Positions 1 through 6,981 of a DNA stretch of 61,475 nt are shown piece after piece. Made by a program: the position numbers and the translations under genes. The stretch spans positions 1-61,475 of the forward strand of contig UQGJ01000009.1 of the NCBI GenBank assembly GCA_900540545.1, given 5' to 3'. The notes under the pieces were generated by a model. The model was not told the origin of the DNA. It was given only the letters and a program-made list of their open reading frames with translations, and made no database searches. The stretch's first letter is position 1; every line of letters begins with the position of its first letter. This DNA is from an uncultured Eubacteriales bacterium (GTDB taxonomy: Bacteria > Bacillota > Clostridia > Oscillospirales > Oscillospiraceae).

Positions 1-74
1 TTTGTTCTTCCTCTCCCCAGCGGGCCTGAACGGCGGCCCGCTGGGGTATGGACGGAGGACGGGCCGCCGGGGTC

Positions 75-452
75 GGCGACCCCTACGGCACATGCCGAAG
101 GTCTCTTGTAGGGGCCGCCCACTGGGTGGCCCGTGCAGACTGGCAATAGGCAGAAGGCTGATTCAAAAACGCACAGACCAATGGCGGCTTGTTTGCACTA
201 AGAAAAACGCAACTACTATCAGGTCTTTCCAGTTCATATGCTGAGGGGCGGCAGCCGGAGTCGTTCAAGCGCCAGGCCAATACGAGCTGCAACAGCTTTC
301 AAGTCTTGCCCGCCAACATAAACAGTACCGCCGCCCGAATGTCCCCAGGGTCCAGGGGGCGGCGGATAGGGCCACATGTGTGGCCCGTGCCGCCCCCTGG
401 TTTTCTTTCGGTTCCCTTTCTGAAATCAGAAAGGGAACCCGCCGGAGGCACC
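75..452 (+). repeat. Dispersed intergenic element, copy A
   Basis: This non-coding block matches 43267-43646 along its length with scattered substitutions and small indels. It ends in two hairpins. One spans 352-400 (arms CCAGGGGGCGGC and GCCGCCCCCTGG) and the other 411-438 (GTTCCCTTTCTG and CAGAAAGGGAAC). The stems differ from copy B by paired changes that keep base pairing. Partial inverted copies lie at 43022-43100 and 55797-55882. No convincing reading frame was seen in 1-467. The element may be a miniature mobile element, a structured RNA or both. Confidence 0.75.
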
Positions 453-467
453 CCTGTGTATAAAAAT

Positions 468-507
468 TCCCTCCCTTGGCAGACTAACGCCAACGGAGGG
501 ATTTTTT
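468..507 (+). promoter_or_regulatory. Terminator-like hairpin overlapping the TSUP ribosome-binding site
   Basis: TCCCTCC (468-474) and TTGGC (476-480) pair with GCCAA (489-493) and GGAGGGA (495-501), with one C-C mismatch, and a run of six T follows (502-507). The 3' arm contains the Shine-Dalgarno GGAGGG (495-500) of the ATG at 508. The structure could therefore act as an intrinsic attenuator or hide the ribosome site. A TATAAA at 459-464 could be a -10 box, in which case the transcript would begin near the left arm and lose part of it. Confidence 0.45.
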
Positions 508-882
508 ATGGAACAAAACAAGAAGCGTTCGTGGCTGGCCCCGGCGGTGGCCGGGGGGCTTGCGGGCATTGCAAACGGCTTTTTCGGCGGGGGCGGCGGG
601 ATGATATTGGTCCCCCTGCTCACAAGGAAGTGCGGGCTGGACCAGCGCCGGGCCTTCGCCACCTCGGTGTGCGTCATCCTGCCACTGTGTATGCTCTCCT
701 CGGTCATCTACTTCTTTCGGGGCGGGTTGGACTTTATGGCCGCCCTCCCCTATCTGGCCGGCGGCCTAGTGGGGGGCTTCATCGGGGGCAAGGTGTTCAA
801 AAAGCTGAATATGGACTGGCTGCGCCGGGCCTTTGCCCTGCTCATCCTCTACGGCGGCGTGAAGTCGCTGTTCGGCCTGTGA
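508..882 (+). CDS. TSUP (TauE/SafE) family membrane protein, first half-size subunit
   Basis: The product is 124 aa of mostly hydrophobic segments with the glycine-rich GGGGG motif near residue 30 and GGLVGGFIGG near residue 86, both typical of sulfite/sulfonate exporter family membranes. Family members are usually about 250 aa with two homologous halves; this is one half. The ATG is 7 nt after GGAGGG. The next gene overlaps it by 4 bases and encodes a second half, so the two probably form a heterodimeric transporter in the cytoplasmic membrane. The substrate is not predictable; sulfur-containing anions are the family's usual cargo. Confidence 0.8.
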   Translation: MEQNKKRSWLAPAVAGGLAGIANGFFGGGGGMILVPLLTRKCGLDQRRAFATSVCVILPLCMLSSVIYFFRGGLDFMAALPYLAGGLVGGFIGGKVFKKLNMDWLRRAFALLILYGGVKSLFGL

Positions 883-1238
883 GGTGGGCTGTCGCGGCCC
901 TGGCCGGGGCGGTGACCGGGGTGCTGTCCGGCTTCGGCATCGGGGGCGGGACCCTGCTGCTCATCTACATGACCGCCTTCGCCGGGGTGGAGCAGCATCT
1001 GGCCCAGGGCATCAACCTCCTCTACTTCCTCCCCACCGCCGCCACGGCCCTGCCCGCCCACTTCAAAAACGGGTTCGTGGACAAAAAGACCGCCCTCCCC
1101 GCCATCCTGGCCGGACTGGCCGGGACCGCCGTGGCCGCCTGGGTGGCCACAGGCCTGGACGTGGCGTGGCTTCGCCGGTTCTTCGGCGCGTTCCTCATCT
1201 ATATCGGGGTGACGGAGCTGTTTCGGAAGAAAGGGTAG
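879..1238 (+). CDS. TSUP (TauE/SafE) family membrane protein, second half-size subunit
   Basis: The start is the GTG at 879, which overlaps the preceding stop as GTGA; this gives 119 aa. The segment GVLSGFGIGGGTLLL near the N-terminus is the TSUP half-repeat motif and matches the equivalent segment of the upstream protein, and about four hydrophobic spans are visible. Translational coupling to the first half and the matching size argue for two subunits of one transporter. An open frame continues upstream of 879, but it runs through the dispersed element and the first gene and is not coding. Confidence 0.78.
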   Translation: MRWAVAALAGAVTGVLSGFGIGGGTLLLIYMTAFAGVEQHLAQGINLLYFLPTAATALPAHFKNGFVDKKTALPAILAGLAGTAVAAWVATGLDVAWLRRFFGAFLIYIGVTELFRKKG

Positions 1239-1245
1239 CTCTTTT

Positions 1246-1665
1246 CTAGCCCTGCATCCGCTTCCGGGTCAGGTACCCCTCTAATATCAGCGTCGCGGCC
1301 ACCGCGTCCACGTTTTTCTTGTGGTCCTTCATCCGCTTGCCGCCTGCGTGGAGGATGGCGTGGGCCTCGATGGTGGTGCGGCGCTCGTCCCACAGGACGG
1401 GGGTGAGGCCCGTGGCCTCCTCCAGTTGGGCGGCGAAGGCCCGGTACAGGTCGGCCCGTGGGCCCTCGGTGCCGTCCATATTCCGAGGAAAGCCCATCAC
1501 CAGCTCCTCCGCCCCCTGCTCTTTGGCCAGGCGGGCTACCTCGGCGGCCACGAACTCCGGCTTCCGGCTTTGGATGACGGTGGTAAAGCCCGCCAGCAGG
1601 CCCGTGGGGTCGGACACGGCCACCCCGGTCCTGGCGTCGCCGTAGTCGATTGCCATAATACGCAT
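1246..1665 (-). CDS. ruvX: YqgF/RuvX family putative Holliday-junction resolvase
   Basis: The 139-aa length fits the family. The N-terminal DYGDARTGVAVSD segment is the RNase H-like first strand with a catalytic Asp, GFPRNMDG is the central motif, and DERRTT followed by DAVAATLIL is the C-terminal motif. In E. coli YqgF functions in 16S rRNA 5' processing, and a resolvase role has also been proposed. It runs convergently into the TSUP pair with only 7 bp between stops. The promoter would lie in 1666-1730. Confidence 0.93.
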   Translation of the reverse strand: MRIMAIDYGDARTGVAVSDPTGLLAGFTTVIQSRKPEFVAAEVARLAKEQGAEELVMGFPRNMDGTEGPRADLYRAFAAQLEEATGLTPVLWDERRTTIEAHAILHAGGKRMKDHKKNVDAVAATLILEGYLTRKRMQG

Positions 1666-1683
1666 AAAAGTATCACCTCGTTC

Positions 1684-1724
1684 CCCATTATCAGTTATCC
1701 ATCCTCAATTGTCAATTCAGATTA
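1684..1724. repeat. Short AT-rich dispersed repeat (ATCC..CTCAATTGTCAATT type)
   Basis: This short stretch contains CCTCAATTGTCAATT after TTATCAGTTATCC. Related text occurs at 41752-41872 and 55884-55930, always between genes. The rest of the 1666-1999 gap holds the rpmG promoter and its untranslated leader; no RNA gene was recognised there. Confidence 0.5.
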
Positions 1725-1734
1725 GAATTTCCCC

Positions 1735-1764
1735 TTGACTTTTGGCCGGTCGGCGTGGTATCAT
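1735..1764 (+). promoter_or_regulatory. Sigma-A type promoter of rpmG-secE-nusG
   Basis: TTGACT (1735-1740) and TATCAT (1759-1764) are separated by 18 bp. Transcription from here would give a leader of about 230 nt before rpmG at 2000. The leader contains several short inverted repeats and a possible small frame starting at 1864 with a good ribosome site, but no structure that was recognised. Confidence 0.6.
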
Positions 1765-1999
1765 AATAGCACCTATGAAAAAGGGCTCTTTTTTTGTGCG
1801 CATTTTTACGGTGTAATGGGCACAAACCCTTTCCCTCCCATGGAGGACATAGGGAGGCAGATCATGCCGAAACCTACCGTGTTTGAAACTGGGGACAGGC
1901 CCTTTGGCGCCCCTTTTGACGACCGCTGGGATTCGGTGCAACCGGACCCCGGCATTTTTATTTTCCGGAGGCCCGAACAATCTAAGGAGGTGCCGAAAC

Positions 2000-2164
2000 A
2001 TGGCAAAGGCCGGTGCGCGGGTGAAGATCACCCTGAGATGCTCCGAGTGCAAGCAGCGCAACTATGTCACCAACAAGAACAAGAAGAACGATCCCGACCG
2101 TCTGGAGATGAACAAGTACTGCCCCTTCTGCAGGAAGCACACGCTCCACACCGAGACCAAGTGA
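2000..2164 (+). CDS. rpmG: Large ribosomal subunit protein bL33
   Basis: The 54-aa protein has the four zinc-ribbon cysteines typical of the C+ form of bL33 (CSEC near residue 14, CPFC near residue 41). It is a component of the 50S subunit near the E site. The start is the ATG at 2000, 9 nt after a strong AAGGAGG (1984-1990). It heads the usual Firmicutes order rpmG-secE-nusG. Confidence 0.95.
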   Translation: MAKAGARVKITLRCSECKQRNYVTNKNKKNDPDRLEMNKYCPFCRKHTLHTETK

Positions 2165-2211
2165 TGAACTTGCGGAAGTGTCAAGTGTCACAAGAAAGAA
2201 GGGTGTAACGA

Positions 2212-2538
2212 ATGTCTGAAAACGAGAACATCGAGCAGACCGGCGAAGAGCTGGAGACTGCCGAGGTCTCCTCTAAGCCCGCCAAGGCGGACAAGGAGAA
2301 GAAGGCCAAGGCCGACAAGAAGGACTCCAAGCCCGGTTTCTTCCAGCGTGTTGCCCGTTGGTTCCGCGAGCTGAAAAGCGAGCTGAAAAAGGTCGTGTGG
2401 CCCACGCCCAAGCAGACCGTCAAGAATACCTTGGTGGTCATCGCCTGCGTGATCGTCGTCGGCATCTTCATCTGGGCTTTCGACTGGCTGGCCACCACCG
2501 TGGTCACCGCGCTGCTCCACCTCTTTGGTAAGGGTTAA
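2212..2538 (+). CDS. secE: Protein translocase subunit SecE
   Basis: This 108-aa protein has an acidic/lysine-rich N-terminal extension of about 50 residues, then the SecE signature (RELKSELKKVVWPTPKQT) and one C-terminal membrane helix. Gram-positive SecE is often about 60 aa, so the charged N-terminal tail is long. SecE clamps SecY in the membrane channel. It follows rpmG by 47 bp and precedes nusG by 11 bp. Confidence 0.95.
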   Translation: MSENENIEQTGEELETAEVSSKPAKADKEKKAKADKKDSKPGFFQRVARWFRELKSELKKVVWPTPKQTVKNTLVVIACVIVVGIFIWAFDWLATTVVTALLHLFGKG

Positions 2539-2549
2539 GGGAGCGCGGT

Positions 2550-3074
2550 ATGGCTGATAGTGCGAAGTGGTACGTGGTCCACACCTATTCCGGGTATGAG
2601 AACACGGTGAAGGCCACCATCGAAAAGCACGTGGAAAACCGCAACATGCACGACCTCATCCACGAGGTCAAGATCCCCATGGAGACCGTCACCGAAATCA
2701 CCGACAACGGCCCCAAGACCGTGGAGCGCAAGGTGTTCCCCGGCTACGTGCTGGTGAAGATGGTGCTGACCGACGAGACCTGGCACCTGGTGCGCAACGT
2801 GCGCGGCGCCACCGGCTTCGTGGGCTCCGGCAACAAGGCGATCCCCCTCACCGAAGACGAGATTGCGGCTTTGGGCGTGGAAAAGCGCGAGGTCGTGGTG
2901 TCCTATCAGGTGGGCGACACCGTGAAAATCACCGACGGCGCCCTGGAGTCCTTCCTGGGCACCGTGGAAGAGATCGACCTGGACCACAGCAAGGTCCGGG
3001 TGGTCGTGTCCATGTTCGGCCGGGAGACCCCGGTGGAGCTGGAGCTGGACCAGGTGGAACTGGTACAGAATTGA
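2550..3074 (+). CDS. nusG: Transcription termination/antitermination factor NusG
   Basis: The protein is 174 aa. The N-terminal NGN domain begins with KWYVVHTYSGYE and contains FPGYVLVKM. The C-terminal KOW domain contains VGDTVKITDGALESFLGTV. NusG binds RNA polymerase and links it to ribosome or Rho. It is immediately downstream of secE, as in most bacteria. Confidence 0.97.
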   Translation: MADSAKWYVVHTYSGYENTVKATIEKHVENRNMHDLIHEVKIPMETVTEITDNGPKTVERKVFPGYVLVKMVLTDETWHLVRNVRGATGFVGSGNKAIPLTEDEIAALGVEKREVVVSYQVGDTVKITDGALESFLGTVEEIDLDHSKVRVVVSMFGRETPVELELDQVELVQN

Positions 3075-3086
3075 GTTTTGGGGTGC

Positions 3087-3146
3087 GGGCGACCGCAAGG
3101 GTCGCCCCTACGCTCAGGCTCGTAGGGACGGCCCTGGCGGCCGTCC
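3087..3146 (+). repeat. REP-like string of hairpins inside the ribosomal block
   Basis: Three adjacent hairpins fill much of the nusG-rplK gap. They are GGGCGACC/GGTCGCCC (3087-3107), CCTACG/CGTAGG (3107-3126) and GGACGGCC/GGCCGTCC (3126-3146). The first unit, a GCAAG loop flanked by GGGCG and CGCCCCTACG, recurs at about 43255-43285 next to the dispersed element. No U-tract follows, so these do not look like terminators. Confidence 0.55.
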
Positions 3147-3219
3147 GTCTCCCCAAGCGACAAGTGGGAGGGACTCTTTTGTCCCGTCCAACCACATTCA
3201 ATCGTAGGAGGTGCTCATT

Positions 3220-3645
3220 GTGGCACAGAAAGTAACAGGTTACGTAAAGCTGCAGATCCCGGCCGGCAAGGCGACTCCCGCCCCCCCCGTCGGCCCCGCT
3301 CTGGGCCAGCACGGCATCAACATCGCCGCTTTTACCAAGGAGTTCAACGAGCGCACCAAGAATGACGCCGGCCTCATCATCCCCGTCGTCATCACTGTCT
3401 ACGCCGACCGCTCCTTCACCTTTATCACCAAGACCCCTCCCGCCGCCGTCCTCATCAAGAAGGCCTGCGGTCTGGAGTCCGGTTCCGGCGTGCCCAACAA
3501 GACCAAGGTGGCCGTCCTGAAGAAGGACGACCTGCGCAAGATCGCCGAGACCAAGATGCCCGACCTCAACGCCGCCTCCGTGGAGGCTGCCATGAGCATG
3601 GTCGCCGGTACCGCCCGTTCCATGGGCGTTACCGTGGAAGAATAA
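3220..3645 (+). CDS. rplK: Large ribosomal subunit protein uL11
   Basis: The start is the GTG at 3220, 6 nt after TAGGAGGTG, giving the standard 141 aa. An upstream in-frame GTG at 3211 lies inside the ribosome site. PAGKATPAPPVGPALGQHG is the conserved N-terminal motif. uL11 forms the base of the L7/L12 stalk at the GTPase centre and binds 23S rRNA. It is followed by rplA after 19 bp. Confidence 0.97.
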   Translation: MAQKVTGYVKLQIPAGKATPAPPVGPALGQHGINIAAFTKEFNERTKNDAGLIIPVVITVYADRSFTFITKTPPAAVLIKKACGLESGSGVPNKTKVAVLKKDDLRKIAETKMPDLNAASVEAAMSMVAGTARSMGVTVEE

Positions 3646-3664
3646 GGGAAGGAGGTAGTTAACG

Positions 3665-4357
3665 ATGTTTAGAGGGAAAAAGTATACCGATTCTGCCAAG
3701 CAGATCGACAAGGCCAACCTGTACGACACCAGCGAGGCCATGGACCTGATCGTCAAGACTGCCCCCGCCAAGTTTGACGAGACCGTGGAGCTGCACGTGA
3801 AGCTGGGCGTGGACTCCCGCCACGCCGACCAGCAGGTCCGCGGCGCCATCGTTCTCCCCCACGGCACCGGTAAGACCCAGCGCGTGCTGGTCTTCGCCAA
3901 GGGCGACAAGGCCGAGGCTGCCAAGGCCGCCGGCGCCGACTTCGTGGGCGAGATGGACATGGTGGAAAAGATCCAGAAGGAAAACTGGTTCGACTACGAC
4001 GTGGTCGTGGCCACCCCCGACATGATGGGCGTGGTGGGCCGCCTGGGTAAGGTCCTGGGCCCCAAGGGCCTGATGCCCTCCCCCAAGGCCGGCACCGTCA
4101 CCCCCGACGTGACCAAGGCCGTCACCGAGATCAAGGCCGGTAAGGTGGAGTACCGTCTGGACAAGACCAACATCATCCACTGCCCCATCGGCAAGGTCTC
4201 CTTTGGCCCCGAGAAGCTCTCCGAGAACTTCACCGCCCTGATGAACGCCATCATCAAGGCCAAGCCCTCCGCCGCCAAGGGCCAGTATATCAAGAGCTGC
4301 GTCGTGGCCTCCACCATGGGCCCCGGCGTGAAGGTCAACGCCGCGAAACTCCTGTAA
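3665..4357 (+). CDS. rplA: Large ribosomal subunit protein uL1
   Basis: This 230-aa protein has the uL1 signature around GRLGKVLGPKGLMPSPKAGTV. It forms the mobile L1 stalk of the 50S subunit and in many bacteria represses its own operon. The start has an AAGGAGG site. It is the last gene before a new promoter and the L10 leader. Confidence 0.97.
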   Translation: MFRGKKYTDSAKQIDKANLYDTSEAMDLIVKTAPAKFDETVELHVKLGVDSRHADQQVRGAIVLPHGTGKTQRVLVFAKGDKAEAAKAAGADFVGEMDMVEKIQKENWFDYDVVVATPDMMGVVGRLGKVLGPKGLMPSPKAGTVTPDVTKAVTEIKAGKVEYRLDKTNIIHCPIGKVSFGPEKLSENFTALMNAIIKAKPSAAKGQYIKSCVVASTMGPGVKVNAAKLL

Positions 4358-4370
4358 GTTCCGTTTATAT

Positions 4371-4419
4371 TCGGTTATCCGAGATTTTGCTTGACAAAGT
4401 CTCGGATAACCGATATAAT
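4371..4419 (+). promoter_or_regulatory. rplJL promoter lying in a perfect inverted repeat
   Basis: TTGACA (4391-4396) and TATAAT (4414-4419) are 17 bp apart, a consensus sigma-A promoter. The -35 box is in the 15-nt loop of a perfect 14-bp inverted repeat: TCGGTTATCCGAGA (4371-4384) with TCTCGGATAACCGA (4400-4413). The right arm fills the promoter spacer. The repeat could be an operator or the terminator of the rplA transcript, with TTTTT at 4421-4425. Confidence 0.8.
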
Positions 4420-4435
4420 ATTTTTCGTGTTCAGA

Positions 4436-4548
4436 GACAGCAGGTGGGTTCCCCCATAAATCCTGCCGAGAATGCAGTATAGAGTGTTTGCTTTGTGCTG
4501 TTTCGTGTCTTTGGATGCGGAACAGCACTTTTATTATCTGGAGGTGAA
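4436..4548 (+). ncRNA. L10 leader (ribosomal protein L10 autoregulatory mRNA leader)
   Basis: The leader has paired GCAGG (4440-4444) and CCTGC (4462-4466). Further on, GTGCTGTT (4495-4502) pairs with AACAGCAC (4521-4528) and is followed by TTTTATT, giving an intrinsic-terminator form just before rplJ. Position and layout fit the Firmicutes L10 leader family, in which the L10-L12 complex binds its own mRNA and limits expression. Confidence 0.75.
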
Positions 4549-4555
4549 TCCGAAC

Positions 4556-5128
4556 ATGCCTAACGCAAAGGTTCTGAGTGAAAAGCAGGCCATCGTGGCC
4601 GAGCTGACCGAGAAGCTGCAGAAGGCCGCCAGCGGCGTTCTTGTGGATTACAAGGGCATCACCGTGGCCGAGGACACCGCTCTGCGCGCCGAGTGCCGCA
4701 AGAACGACGTGGACTACGCCGTGGTCAAGAACACCCTGGTCCGTTTCGCCATCGACAACGTCGGTCTGAACGAGCTGGACGAGATGCTCAACGGCACCAC
4801 TTCCCTGGCCATCTGCGACGCCGACCCCATTGCCCCCATGCGGGTGATCAACTCCTTCGCCAAGAAGTTCAACGGCGAGAAGTTCACCATCAAGGCCGGC
4901 TTTATGGACGGCAAGGTCATCCCCCTGGAGCAGATCAGCGCTCTGGCCGAGCTGCCCAGCAAGGAGGTCCTGCAGGCCCAGGTCCTGGGCACCATGCTGG
5001 CCCCCATCACTAGCTTGGCCATCGTCATCAAGGCCATCGCCGAGAAGGGCGGCGCCACTGTCGAGGCCGCCGTCTCCACCGAGGCCGCGCCCGCCGAGGC
5101 TGCTGCCGAGGCTCCCGCCGCTGAGTAA
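4556..5128 (+). CDS. rplJ: Large ribosomal subunit protein uL10
   Basis: The start is the ATG at 4556, 8 nt after GGAGGTGA, giving 190 aa. An open frame extends upstream to 4472 but that part is the L10 leader. The sequence shows the VDYKGITV motif and an alanine-rich C-terminal tail that carries L7/L12 dimers. It precedes rplL by 46 bp. Confidence 0.96.
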   Translation: MPNAKVLSEKQAIVAELTEKLQKAASGVLVDYKGITVAEDTALRAECRKNDVDYAVVKNTLVRFAIDNVGLNELDEMLNGTTSLAICDADPIAPMRVINSFAKKFNGEKFTIKAGFMDGKVIPLEQISALAELPSKEVLQAQVLGTMLAPITSLAIVIKAIAEKGGATVEAAVSTEAAPAEAAAEAPAAE

Positions 5129-5174
5129 GCGGTACCTACAAAACAAAAACGTAATTATTTAGGAGGTAACTATC

Positions 5175-5549
5175 ATGGCTTCTGAGAAGATCACTGCCCT
5201 CATTGAGGAAGTTAAGACCCTGACTGTCCTGGAGCTGTCCGAGCTGGTCCACGCCCTGGAGGAGGAGTTCGGCGTCTCCGCCGCCGCTATGGCCGCTCCC
5301 GCCGCCGGCGGCGCTGCCGCTCCCGCTGCCGAGGAGAAGACCGAGTTCGACGTGGTGCTGGCCGAGGTCGGCGCCGAGAAGATCAAGGTCATCAAGGTCG
5401 TCCGCGAGATCACCGGCCTGGGCCTGGCCGAGGCCAAGGCTATGGTCGAGGCTGCCCCCAAGGCTGTCAAGGAGGCTGTCGGCAAGGACGAGGCCGAGGA
5501 GCTGAAGAAGAAGCTGGAAGAGGTCGGCGCCAAGGTCGAGCTGAAGTAA
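5175..5549 (+). CDS. rplL: Large ribosomal subunit protein bL12 (L7/L12)
   Basis: The protein is 124 aa. The N-terminal dimerisation domain is followed by an alanine-rich hinge (about residues 38-55) and the C-terminal domain with KIKVIKVVREITGLGLAEAK, which contacts translation factors. A strong AGGAGG precedes the ATG. It ends the transcription unit before the terminator at 5582. Confidence 0.97.
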   Translation: MASEKITALIEEVKTLTVLELSELVHALEEEFGVSAAAMAAPAAGGAAAPAAEEKTEFDVVLAEVGAEKIKVIKVVREITGLGLAEAKAMVEAAPKAVKEAVGKDEAEELKKKLEEVGAKVELK

Positions 5550-5581
5550 GCTTCTCTCCAACTGCACTTGAAAAGTGGACG

Positions 5582-5634
5582 AAACCCCTGGTGGGAATTG
5601 CTTTGGCAATTTCCATCAGGGGTTTTTGTTTTTT
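5582..5634 (+). terminator. Intrinsic terminator after rplL
   Basis: AAACCCCTG pairs with CAGGGGTTT with an inner GGAATTGC/GCAATTTCC extension, followed by a T-rich tail (TTTTTGTTTTTT). Confidence 0.85.
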
Positions 5635-5660
5635 GCCGGGTACTTGGAAATATTTACACC

Positions 5661-5690
5661 TTGCGGAAGAAAAGATTGCCAGTGTATGAT
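5661..5690 (+). promoter_or_regulatory. Possible promoter of the histidine kinase gene
   Basis: TTGCGG (5661-5666) and TATGAT (5685-5690) are 18 bp apart, 30 bp before the ATG at 5721. Confidence 0.45.
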
Positions 5691-5720
5691 GCTTCTCAGA
5701 ACATAGAGAGGTGTCAGTCA

Positions 5721-6941
5721 ATGGGGTATTCAAAAGAGTTTGCCTTGCGGCAGGCAGGCCGCACCGACGGGCTGAACCGGGCCGTCTGCGTCGTCGGCCT
5801 TGTGATGGAAGGCGGGCGGCTCCTCGCCTACACCGCCGCCCACAGGGCGGAGGGCACGTCCCTGGACATGGGATACATACACTTCTATCTGGCGGCTCTG
5901 GCCATCGTGGTGTGCTTCCTGGCCCTGGACCGCCTCACCCGCGGGCATACCTGGCCGCACCACGCAACCCAGGTCACCGGTCTCACCGCCGCACTGGCGT
6001 GGGCCTGCCTGTACGCGCGGTTTGAGGTAAGGCAGGGAAATCCCGGGACCATCCTCCCTCAAATCATGCTGCTGACCTCCGCGGGTGCTCGGAATCCGGG
6101 GCCGCTCCACGTAGGGGTCAATATTTTACTGTGTCTCTTCTACGTGCTGCTGCTGTGCTTCAGCGGCCTCCCCGCCCAGGTCTTGGCCCGCGAGATCACC
6201 GATACCGCCATCTACCTGCTGGTCTCCTATGCGGTTATCCGGGCCACGTTCCACTTTCAGTACGACTCCTACTGCACGGCCAACAAGACCCTGGAGGCGC
6301 GCAACGCGCAGTTGGATATGATGTCCGAGCAGCTGGAGCAGCTCCAGGACATGGAGCAGAAAATCGTGGTGGCGCGGCACGATATGCGCCACTACGTCTG
6401 GGAGGTACAGCAGGGGCTGGAGCTGGGGGACCTCTCCATCATTCAGTCAACCACCGCGCGTCTGGCCCAGGAAATCGACGCGGCCAAAGCCAGCGACACC
6501 CTGAAACCCTATACCGGCGAGGCGGTCTATGACGCCATGCTCAGCCGGTTTGCCCACTGGGCGGAGGGGGAGGGCGTTTCCTTCCGGGCGGAGATGAAAC
6601 TCCCCAAACAGATGGAGACCCAGGACCTGAGTCTCATCCTGATGAACGCCCTGGAAAACGCGGCCCGGGCCGTACTGGCCCAGGAGGCGGGGACGCGGCG
6701 GTTCATCCACGTGGCGAGCAACGATGTGCGGGGGCAGTACTTTTTTGAGATGGACAACTCCTTCCGGCCGGGGAGCGTGGAGCTGGGCGGCGAGGACCGC
6801 CTGCCCCGAGCGAAAGCGCCGGGGCACGGGTACGGGACCAGGAGCATGGCGTCCATCTTGGAGCGGTACGGAGCGGTCTACCGCTTCCAGGCGGAGGAGG
6901 ACATCTTTCAGTTCCAGTTTTTGCTCTCCGATGACAAATAA
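5721..6941 (+). CDS. GHKL-type sensor histidine kinase (HATPase_c_5, Agr/LytS-like)
   Basis: The ATG at 5721 follows GAGAGGTG and gives 406 aa; frames starting earlier run through the rplL terminator. The N-terminal 190 or so residues hold several membrane spans and there is no periplasmic sensor domain. A coiled segment follows, then the phospho-acceptor box (VARHDMRHY, His near residue 220). The ATPase N-box is LILMNALENAARAV and the G-box is GHGYGTRSM. Kinases of this class normally pair with LytTR regulators. The likely partner is encoded convergently at 6974-7708, which is an unusual arrangement for a two-component pair. The signal is unknown; peptide pheromones are common for the class. 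Confidence 0.85.
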   Translation: MGYSKEFALRQAGRTDGLNRAVCVVGLVMEGGRLLAYTAAHRAEGTSLDMGYIHFYLAALAIVVCFLALDRLTRGHTWPHHATQVTGLTAALAWACLYARFEVRQGNPGTILPQIMLLTSAGARNPGPLHVGVNILLCLFYVLLLCFSGLPAQVLAREITDTAIYLLVSYAVIRATFHFQYDSYCTANKTLEARNAQLDMMSEQLEQLQDMEQKIVVARHDMRHYVWEVQQGLELGDLSIIQSTTARLAQEIDAAKASDTLKPYTGEAVYDAMLSRFAHWAEGEGVSFRAEMKLPKQMETQDLSLILMNALENAARAVLAQEAGTRRFIHVASNDVRGQYFFEMDNSFRPGSVELGGEDRLPRAKAPGHGYGTRSMASILERYGAVYRFQAEEDIFQFQFLLSDDK

Positions 6942-6943
6942 AC

Positions 6944-6981
6944 AGCGGGTCCCCGGTTTCTTCCGGGGACCCGCTATTTTT
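6944..6981. terminator. Bidirectional terminator between kinase and regulator genes
   Basis: A perfect 13-bp stem, AGCGGGTCCCCGG with CCGGGGACCCGCT (6944-6956, 6963-6975), is followed by ATTTTT on the plus strand. The right arm overlaps the stop codon of the minus-strand regulator by two bases. Confidence 0.9.

Noticed and set aside
189..878. Upstream extension of the second TSUP frame to 189
   Set aside because: It runs through the dispersed element and an overlapping gene; the GTG at 879 with stop overlap explains the true start.
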